Origin: Cyclospora cayetanensis
Lineage: Eukaryota; Apicomplexa; Conoidasida; Eucoccidiorida; Eimeriidae
Assembly (NCBI RefSeq): GCF_002999335.1
Contig: NW_020312336.1
Span: forward strand, 1-64,000
Reading direction: 5' to 3'
Length of the DNA stretch: 64,000 bases
Position numbers and translations under genes: made by a program. Below the pieces are notes generated by a model, which did no database searches, had not been told where the DNA came from, and saw nothing but the letters and a program-made list of their open reading frames with translations. Positions 12,965 to 23,149 of this stretch are shown here, piece after piece. The stretch's first letter is position 1; every line of letters starts with the position of its first letter.

Positions 12965-15900
12965 TCAGCCAAAGTGCCCAGTTCTGCTCCCTTTCGTTGA
13001 GAGCTGGGGCGGACTATTCGGTATTTTGGCCTCGGATATGAGCTCCGGGATAGCATTTTGCATCGCCTTTACCGCCACCTTCCCCTGTCGTTTCGATTCC
13101 ATTCTTCGAGTTTTCGCCATCTCAAGAGTCGATAGGGTCCCTGACTCCCAGCCGATATTCACATCAGCAGCTGCCCCCCTGACAGGTAAGCCCATCCTCT
13201 TGCTTGGCTTGGCATCGTCCGATTCAAAAAATGGACTTTCTCCGGTTCCGATGGATGGGCGAAAGGAAGAAGAGCGACTGACATCGCCTTCCTCAGCAAC
13301 TCCCTGCTTGGACTGAAAAGACGGAGGAGACGGACTGCACAAGCAATCGATCCACCACGGCATGCTGACGTGTTTCCTCAATACTAGACACCCCAGCAAT
13401 CCCAGGAAAAAAATGGTTACAGATCCAACAGCGACACCAATCACCCATCCAGGATACCCTTCCTGGCGATGAGAGAAGTCGCCAGATATCCGAGTCTGAA
13501 AAATCACACTCATAAACATAGAATACCATTAAAGCGAGGATCTGCTTCAATTTATTGGGCTCGTATCTTACAGCAGGCATTTGTTCACACACTACTCGTG
13601 GCATGCGTCTTGCGCTGTGCCTCCGCCCGCCCCCCTACTGTGCTCCATCCTTCTTACTTCAGGAAGCTTGACGGGCTCAAGAAAGATTACATTAAACGTT
13701 CCTCGTGTTCTGCTCTTAAAGCGCTTATAGATCTCCTCTGCAGTAGCTTCCGATTCCTTCCTACTGATGTCATTCCTTAGACCGTTCACGAGCACATGCA
13801 CTACGAACCCGTGCCTCTGGATGAGCTGATCAATCAGGGGCTGCTCACTGTATGCTAGCCCACTACCAAATTTGCCCATCCGAATAGGTCTTGCCGATCC
13901 TGCCTTCATGGCATATCCCATAACATGAACTCTATCCATCCTCACGTGACGAGGGGTTGCGTACGTCAGTGGCTGTACTAAGATGGCCCCCATGAAAAGT
14001 TCATGAAACGATGCACTATCCTTGAAGAGATCAGACGGCACTTGCAACAACAAGTGAAGATCTGGGTCATATCGTGAGTTGCCACCGACTGCTATTTCTG
14101 CATACTGAAGATCGTTGAATGTAGAGTACACTACTTCTGCCAGGCCTACGCCAGGAAGAGAAGGATCATCTTCAAGTCTCTGCTTGAACATGCTAGCGGC
14201 TTTCAGGGCCGAAATAAACGTTGTGTCTCCCTTCTGCTGTGCATTAATCGGATCCGCTACACTCAACTGTACATACATCTCATTTTCATTCAGATTCTGA
14301 TTTAAAACCGTCACGAAACCCTCTGAAATCTCACTTCCGAATTCTCCCCGTTCAACAGCCGCTGTTGGGCCCCCGCTGCCTCTCGCCCTGTAAGCGGTCA
14401 CCAAAACATCGGGAAATCGAGCTTGCAGAATTTGTTGCGAGCACAGCCAATTAGATTCCACAAGAAGCGCCATGCGAAGAAGCACTTGCCGAACACTCTC
14501 CAAAATGGAACGCTTCAAAGCCACTTCAAACTTGTCAAGTTGCTCCTGCAAAGACGGATCATCTTCCCTCTTATTCCTCAGCAGTATAAGCAGATCCTCA
14601 ACGACTAGACGGCTCAGCTTAAGAATCAAGATGCCTCCCATGGGCCTGTCTGTGACTTGCGTGTTGCTCAAGCCAAGAAGCATGACGGCTGTCGTGGCTG
14701 CTCGCTGCTCGTGTCTGAAACTCCGTTCCCACATGCTAATCCAAGACGGAGTTGTCAGAACTGCAGCAAGACAAGAACAGCCATCAGAGGGGAGAACAAA
14801 GTTAAAAGCTGCTGCCGCAGGATGAAGGGGCACGAATCATAGTAGAGTCTCATCAGGACCAAAAGACTGATAGGTAGACAGACACCCAAACAGAGGTCTG
14901 CTGATAGAGCAAAAAGTTCCCCCTTCCCCCTCTTCCCCTCTCCAAGAGTCAAAAAGCCAGACCTCTAACTATTCGTGTGTCTGCCGACAAATGGAAAGAT
15001 GCGGGGGGTACACAAGAATCCAGGAAGCAAAACACGAGTGCAAAAGTCTTCCGTCATAGTCTTACCGTTTGAATACGAATATAGGACGTGCAGCTCGGAG
15101 ACTTGGTGGTATACATAACCAATTGTCGTGGAGCTTTCATCTAAACTCCACTTCAAATCTGGGATAAACCTTAGCATTACTGCCAAATGATGATCCTCCT
15201 GCTTCTCTTTCCTTACGAACGAACTGAAACTCTCGTAGTCCGTCACCTCCGTCAATCGTGGCAACTTAGGGCACACACAGCCAGCATGCAGTTCGAACAT
15301 CTGACTATGCTCAAGCAAAGAAAATTCGACCAGATTTTCTGTGCGACTTTGGTGCTCTGACTGTGGAAAAAGAGTCAGGAGCTGTACAAAGTCAAACTCA
15401 AGCATGCATTCAGGCTAAAATGCAGAGGGGGGGCAAAAAGAGCAACCAGGTTCTTTTAAACCAGCGACTATCGCCTATTAGACACTGCTCTGTTGTCATT
15501 TCTACTAGGAAAGACAAACGCCGGATGAATGAAAAGGAAGAGGCAGACGCAAACAGAGGAAAGAGCTAATATACGAGATAGCAAAATGGACTGCAACACA
15601 CGTACGCCTTCTTCGATTATCCCCTGAAATCCACATTGTGTTGCCCTCTTGACAAATCGTGAAATCCTTGGATTTGAATTGCCGAGGTCACTCAGCGCAA
15701 TGGACTTGGCGAGTACGACTTTGAAGAAGTTTGACGTCATCGGAGGATTCCAATGCTTCGTTCGCGTGTACATTGGCCAGTAAAGCGCGCTCAGAAATAA
15801 GACCAAGAACTGCCGTCGCCATATCTTGTCTACTTTAAGGCGCTGGCAGTACGACGTATAGAGGATGGCTAGTGTGGCATTGAGTTCTTCATGAGAAGCT

Positions 15901-16749
15901 GATCATATGCACATCAAAAGCACAAAAATCAGGAATTCCAGTTGCTGAAAGAATATAAAAGCACGAACATCCGGGTTAACGACCAAAAGACAGATCTGTC
16001 ATAGGAACCTCATGAAGTCGCAACGCCGGCTCTGCCGTGGCTGCCAGCACCACGCCGATCACCTACAAGCCACACGCCCCAGCACGAAAAATTCGAGCTC
16101 AGTTTGTCTTACTAATTGAAACAGCGGCCTTTTCTACTTCATTGCTGGTTGCCACGTCTGGGGGGAGAGTTCCATCATGCAAACCGGCAAAGTAATCATC
16201 CGAGAAATCAAACCATGGACCTGCATCGTTTTCGCCGCTCGATTGCTGCCCCGCCTACAGCAGTGCACAACGAAACGCAATATGTTTGTCTATCTACAAA
16301 AAATGCATCATAAAATATAGCAGCACCAATGTGATGAGGCGAGGAAGCTCAGCCTGCTAACGGATGCCGCAGTGGGGCGACAGCACGTTCCCATGCGCAA
16401 GCTGTGTGTGGGAATTGAGGCAGCTCAATGGAGAATCACACACACACACACATACACTACAACATAGGCTTACGGCGCAAGGAGCAAAAGCAGCAAGAAG
16501 CGCCAGCGAAGCAATTATAGCCGATAAAAATGCAAATCGAAATCCTTTGTTGCTCATAGTGCTGGACGGTTTGCAAGGCGCTGACATTGCTGCGAAGGTA
16601 GCGACAGCTGCTGCTGCGCATTCTCCAGCTGCAGCATCTTTGATCGCATTCGCAGAAAGCGCGGAGCCCTCAGGCTCGTGCTGCTTTCCCCTCGTTAGGG
16701 CCATTATAATAGGATGCAAGTCTTGTACCACAGGTCCAGCATCAGGCAT
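12965..16749 (-). CDS. Unrecognised large membrane protein
   Basis: I do not recognise this protein. Minus-strand exons 16749-16474, 15842-15606, 15414-15066, 14760-13658 and 13495-12965 join in phase through good sites (donors GTAAGC, GTACGT, GTAAGA, GTAAGA) to give about 831 residues. A first hydrophobic segment (FAFLSAIIASLALLAAFAPC) lies near residues 72-91 and could be a delayed signal or anchor. Another hydrophobic patch (RRQFLVLFLSALYW) follows at the start of exon 2. A second clear membrane span (WVIGVAVGSVTIFFLGLLGC) is near residue 672 and is followed by basic residues and a Ser/Pro-rich, probably cytosolic tail of about 140 residues. The middle 550 residues are soluble-looking, with helical acidic and Leu-rich stretches. 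The first exon may start further upstream: a strong acceptor, TTCTTCCACAG, sits at 16780 in phase. The 15842 acceptor is the weakest junction. Confidence 0.6.
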
Positions 16750-16986
16750 ACGTGATGCAGGAAGCGAAAATGTTGACTGCTGTGGAAGAAAAGTGTTCGT
16801 CTAGTCGAAATGTGCAGACTCAGCCACATGAAGTTCAAGAGCTCCCGCGAGGCAGCACCTCTCAGAATCTTGAATGAGACTGCGGGGTGCAGCGAAGGGC
16901 CGCGTGCATCGCCTATCAAAGCACTGAATTTCCCTTTTAGAAGTGTGGCGCCAACAGGTACATGATAGCAGCCACGAAAACAGCCG

Positions 16987-17238
16987 TCACGGGCTTCTGT
17001 AGTGAGGCAACAGGAGCGGAACGATGAGGTCCATGCTCTCCTTCTGCCTGAGAAAGTCAACGGCACGCTTGCTTAGACAGCTGCTGTAGGAGCGCAGAGA
17101 AGTAGATGCTTCTCCACCAAATCCCTGGAAGTCGGCAGTTGGTGCCAGGGGTTTAGAGGACGCGACTTCTCGAGCACCGTGGACGGCAGTTGCAGGAAGC
17201 AAAGCGATGGGCGTTCTGCCGCTTCCGGAAACAATATC
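16987..17238 (-). CDS. Possible exon, 83-residue open stretch
   Basis: After an acceptor-like CTAG at 17239, a minus-strand frame stays open for 83 codons to a TGA at 16987. It encodes a Ser/Ala-rich sequence including TPIALLPATAVHGAREVASS and a Leu/Pro-rich end (MDLIVPLLLPHY). An alternative acceptor at 17021 (TCACTACAG) would instead give a hydrophobic terminus, KPVTAVFVAAIMYLLAPHF. Either could be the end of a small gene, or a 5' exon of the membrane protein just downstream. I could not find a phase-consistent junction to that gene. Product and reality are uncertain. Confidence 0.25.
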   Translation of the reverse strand, partial: DIVSGSGRTPIALLPATAVHGAREVASSKPLAPTADFQGFGGEASTSLRSYSSCLSKRAVDFLRQKESMDLIVPLLLPHYRSP

Positions 17239-17399
17239 CTAGCCTTTGCAATATACTCCGCGATACAAAAGATGTCTACATACTGGAACTCAAATAACTT
17301 TGTGGCTGGAGTGGCTGCATCGGCCGGGTGGGGCGAGAGAGAGAAGGCAGCGGTTGCATCAAATAGCTGCAAAGACGAAAGTAATCAAGAGGGCGTTTT

Positions 17400-17970
17400 A
17401 AGAGATAAAGCAAAACGCTGACAGGGAAGGGTGTAAGATACTGAGTTTATGGATCAGGGTTCGGAGACGGCTGGCAATAAATATGCCGCCATAGCGCGAA
17501 GTAGAAAGCGGCCGTGACTGAAGCCAAGCTTCTGCTAATCAGCTGCTGGTGTTACATCAAAACTTCCAGTATGATGATAAAAATAGAGGAAATTAAGACA
17601 AGCAAGCTCGATTTGAGCAGCAAGAATGGGCTGTTCTTGTGGGGAGCAATGAGTGGCTGCTTGGCTTCACATGTACCGATCCGGGCGCATAGAGTGGTAG
17701 TCTAAGCTCGCTCATGTAATTAATTTTCTTATAACAAAAACCCAGCACCGTTTACCCATCACTACAGAAATGGCTTACCTTAGCTATTTTGGATTTACTC
17801 ATTAATTTATCTGTGTCTTGTAGAGCCATTCTACCACTGCCCTTCGTCCGCTAAAGCTTGCTATCCGTTCTGCATTGGCTGCCCCTTCACTTTGCATTTT
17901 TCAGCGGGGTATACCTAATTTACCGAGGTGGATATCGATCGTATGAAGCGCACGCTGTGGTCATGTCTTG
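17400..17970. other. AT-rich intergenic stretch
   Basis: No protein-like frame, repeat or RNA gene was recognised between the orphan exon and the palindrome at 17974. The stretch is AT-rich with short open frames only. Confidence 0.4.
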
Positions 17971-17973
17971 TTC

Positions 17974-18015
17974 GCCAGATGCATGCCACTGCAACCGCAG
18001 TGGCATGCATCTGGC
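17974..18015. repeat. Perfect 19-bp palindrome with 4-nt loop
   Basis: GCCAGATGCATGCCACTGC (17974-17992) is followed by AACC and then its exact reverse complement (17997-18015). Both strands could form a 19-bp hairpin with no mismatch. It sits about 50 bases outside the LTR-like end of element B. It does not overlap a supported exon and is not followed by a T run. Confidence 0.9.
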
Positions 18016-18067
18016 TAAAGGTCTATTGTGTAGCGTGTAGCTTTCAATTCAGGGTTTCCCTGTGGAA

Positions 18068-18292
18068 ACACTTAGCTTCAAACTTAATACAAGCTTACGA
18101 GAAAGTTATTGAGTGTGTTCTAGAGAAAATCTCGCCTTTTCCCTTTCCGCGCCTTAAAATTCTCGATATCAGGGGTGTGGGACAGCATGTGTAACCCCTC
18201 ATCCAAGGTCTGGGTAGGGTGACACTTAGCTCCCGACTCAGTACGAGCTTAATAGGAAGTTATTGATTGTTTTCTATGAGAACTGCCGCCTT
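18068..18292. repeat. Diverged 71-bp duplication at the LTR edge
   Basis: A 71-base block starting ACACTTAGCT occurs at 18068-18138 and again at 18222-18292, both ending CGCCTT, about three-quarters identical and 154 bases apart. Similar sequence sits beside the other LTR-like copies (about 54930-54970 and 60150-60195). The duplication therefore probably lies inside the LTR, as is common for promoter-region repeats. That role is inference. Confidence 0.6.
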
Positions 18293-18299
18293 CAGTGCA

Positions 18300-18550
18300 G
18301 AGCAGAGTTTTCCATATTAGCGAAGAGGGACAGCTAGAGTGCGTGTAGCTGCACCCTCTACGCACTCCGTGCAATCACTACTAATTGTGCATAGCATCTA
18401 CCGTACACGCACACAATATTGCGTGCTCTTTTAGCGATTTGACAATGATGTACAATACACCAGATATAGGAACAGATAAATCAATAAATAAACTTCTCTC
18501 CAGCTCGTCATTAAACATAACTAACCTTTTTTAGTGGAAAGCGTCAATGC
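18300..18550 (-). repeat. LTR-like copy of element B
   Basis: The segment AGTGCGTGTAGCTGCACCCT followed by CACGCACACAATATTGCGTG aligns with 55030-55120 and 60275-60365 on the same strand, and with 4.7 kb and 60.8 kb in reverse complement. A shared TCAATAAATAAA or CAATAAA motif follows 60-130 bases later. Read on the minus strand this is the 3' LTR position of element B. Exact borders are not determined. Confidence 0.55.
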
Positions 18551-21279
18551 ACAACCTCGTCCGCTGCACCGTCCTCCCCAATTGAAACACACATACCACT
18601 GTTCTATTCCTCTACCTCGAGACCAACTGTGTGCCCGACAGCGTAAGAGTTCCCGTCATGGCCATTCCGCTGCAGGCAGAAAGGCAAGAACAATGCATTG
18701 CAGACAAGCAAAACGTGTCCGTCTTACACACTGTCGTCGGAGGGTCTTAATCCGTGAGCCTCCTTGCTTTCAGAAAAAACACAGGGGACATGCGAAATGT
18801 CTAAAGGGGGTCAACATGTACACAAATGTTAACAGTATCCCCGGACCTCGTGCAACAATATCTGCATGCCACTGCAGCTACTACAAGCAGCGCAATCCAT
18901 CTTCACTCTACAGGATAAGCGCTAGGGAAAATATGGATAGAATATCCCTAAGAGTGCCTGCGCATAAATCTAAGTGTAGGGAGCACTCTAACGATAAAAA
19001 CCGAAAACTCTTCAAAGGATCGGTAGCTACTTGAGTGGGAAACGAGCTATCTAGTGGCAAGCAAAAAGCAATTACCAAGGATTTCGAGACATATATGGCA
19101 AAAGGTGTTGTTTAAAAATCAGAACCGCGAATTTTCTGCAGGCAAGCGAGCCTGCAATTGTTCCTTCGTGAACCAGTGAGCTTAGCGTTCCCCACACGAT
19201 TTTACTAGAACATCTGGTCTATTGCGGCCTCGCCATTCAATAGCCCTATAATCCGGCACTCCTACCGCTTTTTGGCTATGTTGCACACTGTCTGATAAGC
19301 AAGATTCAAAGCCATGCTGCCATTGTGTAAACATCACTAAACGGCTCAGCAGTACATATCGTCTCTCAAAAGAGCACTACTCATCTTAAAGCGATCAACA
19401 TTCGAGTCCTTAATGCCTGGAGTCCACTAGACTGACCCTCACGCATAGGCTCCCGTGTCTCTTGCTTACACCCGCGCAGCCCCATAAGGACGGTGCTTAA
19501 TTCTAGGACTTGCAGGTGAGGTTTTTCTCTACTTTTATTTGGGCTGTTTCCTATTTACGAATTGCCCATTTATCTCTTTCTCCCGTTTACGTTTAAGCCT
19601 TCTCTACCAAGTTTATGCTAGTGTTGTGCTATCCACTGCGCGGGTTAATCCGTGCCCACACGGGTCACTTGCGTGCACACTCGGAACCCCAATATTGATA
19701 GTTCTTTGGCGCCTCCAACTTTCAGGAAATCGATACAGCAGGGAATAGCCTTGATTTGTGAGAGAACCGCAAATGCTCTAGCCAACTGGCCGCAAACTTC
19801 TTTGTCGAGCTACCTTTTGATGGGCATCGCAAAAACTGCTGGTTTGCCAGGAGCAGAAGTCCAGGCTCAGAACACACACCACCGACCGCCACTTACTATA
19901 CTGACGTGTTTGTCTCTCTAGAGTTTTGCGCCCACATTCACGTGCACTGACCAGCTCTTTTCTCGATCCATCCACCACTAAGGGTGACTGCCGCAGTCAG
20001 ACCACCAGGTCCAGGCCCGGATAGGAGATGGTCTACTCTGTGTTGGCTAGGGATGCGTGATAGCAGCGGGTAAAGAAATTTCCTGTCAAATTATAAATTC
20101 ACTAAGGATAAGAAAGAAACTCAAACCAAGTAAGTGGACCTTTGTAAGAACCACAAACACTGTATAAGGGCTCTGCTGCTGCCCTCGGTGTGCCCATCTG
20201 CCGCATTGTAGCTCGCAATGGTCATATTGCGACCCAAGTAAAGGCAAGTCGTGTAACCACTTCCAGAGGCACTGACGAGAGTCAGATCCCTATCTGCAAT
20301 AAAACTTTTGGGGTAGCCGGTAGGCTTTCATACATGAGTAAGGAATAGGGTGAATTGGTCGGCCGTGACAGAGGTGGAGGGGGGTAAATTGAGCATATTC
20401 GCTCATTCTGTAAGCGGCAACTTAAAATGCTGTGGTGACCCTTCACATCCAGCAGTTCAGCATTGAAATTCTTTGTAAGAGTAGTCTAGGTATCTTAAGG
20501 ACACAGAATGCTTGTACCAGCACAATTTAGGAAGTACGAAAAGCTTCAACTGCTAACCATCTGGGCAGGATATCGCACACTCCTCTGTTGCGGGGCGCAC
20601 CCCGGGACATCAGACAAGCTTGAAGAGCTTCTACACTGTAGTTTGATTCCCACCGTGACCTGAAAGAACATTATCTTACGCGTTTTGCAGAAAAAGGCAC
20701 TCTGGATCAATGCCGGAACGTAAAAGCGACGAAGCCCCCAGTTTGTTTTGAAGCGCGACACGCTCACCCTCAACGTGGAAGATGTTCACTCTTTGCCACT
20801 TTGGATTTGGCAAGACTAACCGATCCGTGGGTGCCCAAAGCATAAGGCTCGTGAAATTCAAGCAGAAACCGTGAGTCACCAAAGGCGAAACCGGCTACTT
20901 TGCACAACTGTGCATTTTTCATGAGTCGCGAGAGTGCGTCAGCGACCACCTTGGTGATACCCTTACTAATGACAGTCTAAGGTACTGCAGGAGGCGCCCA
21001 AATCAGCGACCACTTAAGAGGCTATCAAGGTCCTCAAAACTCTTCACAACGTCCGTTGACGACTGATGGGTGCTTTTTCTGGGCAGTAGAATAAAGCCAA
21101 CAGGAAAAATAGCGGTGACATTATCCTACTCCCCACCACCTCGTAGAGGTGCCTTTCCTGGCACTGGGTACCGTTGCTCGGTGTCCGTAGAGCCATGAAA
21201 ACGAATAAGCAAGTATCCATTCTTTTAAATGAAAGCTACATCCTGGTGGAAAGGAGAATCGCTACCATTTTTTCAGTCA

Positions 21280-21549
21280 CTAGAATCGTTTTGGGGTGGA
21301 GAGTTGAAGCAGGTTTTTAAGCAACTCAGATAATGAAATAGTTTCAACACGGCAAATAAGCTTCTTCTGTCCAGATTGCAGACTCCGCTTTCCCAAGTAT
21401 ATCAGTCTGAGGAACAGAGATCTGAGCAAGCTCAAAAATGATTCTTTGGTAATAAAATGCATCCCCATGAAACTTCTATGCATCCGTCGGGGTCCGTTAA
21501 GGCGAGAAACGCTCCCTGATTGCTTTGATTTTTGCGGGCTCTGGATCAA
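21280..21549 (-). pseudogene. Reverse transcriptase fragment of element B
   Basis: The minus-strand frame reads LFLRLIYLGKRSLQSGQKK and continues into a Leu-rich helix. It aligns with the element A stretch RIAAILTDILKNTQSVTWKQ, which has the gypsy pattern at the end of the polymerase (thumb) region. At the DNA level, AAGTATATCAGTC is shared at 21395-21407 and 57917-57929. No catalytic YXDD box is visible, and the fragment is not continuous with an upstream polymerase frame. Confidence 0.4.
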
Positions 21550-21576
21550 TCCCTGTATCTAAAATACAATGGCGAT

Positions 21577-21845
21577 GCATTCGTACTGTCCAGTAACACA
21601 CACTTCGTAGGTGCTGTAGGGGCTCTTGAACATTTTTTTGAAGATAAAGATACCGTACGTGCAAACAGCCGTCAATTGCTCCTTGATAAGCGCATACAAA
21701 GTCCTGATTACCTCCACGTTGCGATTAAGCTGGAGCAATCGACAGCTATCTGCACGTACAGTATCTTCATCTTCAGCAAAAATGATCAATAGCCTTCGCA
21801 GCGCCTACGAAGCTCGTTTCAACTGTTACGAGACAGTGTGGATGC
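21577..21845. repeat. Large imperfect inverted repeat in element B
   Basis: Bases 21640-21682 and 21732-21774 are reverse complements with 37 of 43 matches, separated by a 49-base loop. Similarity continues outward with small gaps to about 21577 on the left and 21845 on the right, so each arm is roughly 105-115 bases. Both arms translate to related peptides in opposite directions (DKDTVRANSRQLL on plus, DEDTVRADSCRLL on minus). This looks like one sequence duplicated head-to-head. All six inner mismatches are transitions. Confidence 0.85.
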
Positions 21846-23149
21846 TGTCATTTGACAGGTACAAACGGCACAAAGCATCCGCGAGATTTTGGCTGAAAGC
21901 GTGGAATGCCGCTTCGTGCCGTCGTTAAGGGGGATTTGTAAAGTGACGTCTGTATGGCTAAATGTTGAGTAGACTTTTAATCTTCGTAATTTGGCAAGTG
22001 ATTCGCAGTACAACGTCGAAAGCTGGTGTTTCACAGCAATCTTGTGAGGAGTGTAAGGTTATTCTATACATGTCAGCCTTCCTTCGTTTTTCGGCGCTGG
22101 ATATGCCAAGAGACGCAGGTCAATTCCTGCACTTCGGTTATTTTTCGGCAAACCGTTTGCCTGCCACTTAATATCCTCCTCACGCACTGAGAGCATTTCG
22201 TACCGTGAAAATTTAGTTTGAGGCGGACCTGGGAATCAGCTCGATGCGGTGAGATGGACGACTACCGGGCGGCCAGCCTGTTGACAACTTCTCACTGTTT
22301 AACACACCCCCTAATTCCTCGTTGACATTTGCCCACTGCCGGTTTTTATCGGCTGCATGTTCAATAAAATTCCCCAAAGAAGAAGCGTTTACAGCGCCAG
22401 TTAGACGAGAAGCACGCTCAGAGACGCCTTCTTTTTCTGGCTTCCTGAGCCGCCCGCATGCTGCCTCGCATGGCTAAGGAAACGAGTATGACTCGAGTAG
22501 CATACATCAAATGAGGGTTGATGAGGAAACTAGAAGTTGCTTCTTTCTAGGGGTTCACAGCGCATCCACCTTTACAGTGCAGTTGTGACGGGAAACGCCC
22601 CTCCATTGGGTAACCCGTGCATCATTTCTAGGATGCATTGATGCTGCGCTGGTCCAGCATAGAGGTCTCGGACCATGTTGATTGGACCAGAATCCGACTT
22701 AAAGTTGCCTATAGCCGCCTTAGCCTTGACAGTCTTTGCGCTCTGCTGCCTACTGACGAACCTGAGTCGAAGAGACTGTCCTGATCAGCGAATAAGCAGA
22801 CCGTACTCCTTTGTCTTCGCAGGAAATCCATCCACTTCACATCCATTGCGAAGTAATGCTAGTGATCATTGGTCATTAATGAGAGCTTGTTTTAGCGCAG
22901 GATTGCCCCGATGTGGGTCCCGAATGCGTCGGCTCTACCCTCTATAGGCCCCTTCACTGCGCCGCAACCTGCTTGAAAAGCTCTCCGATTACCCCATGCG
23001 CCTTATCTGCTCGCCAAGCATCCCGCCTCTGCTCTGCCCAGTTCCAATGTTTGAGGTCTTTGGAACTTTTGATGGGTTCCCAGCTACAATTATATAATAA
23101 TGCCCTACGATATTAGCAGGTGCATTGTTGTGGGGTTGTCTAAGCTGCT

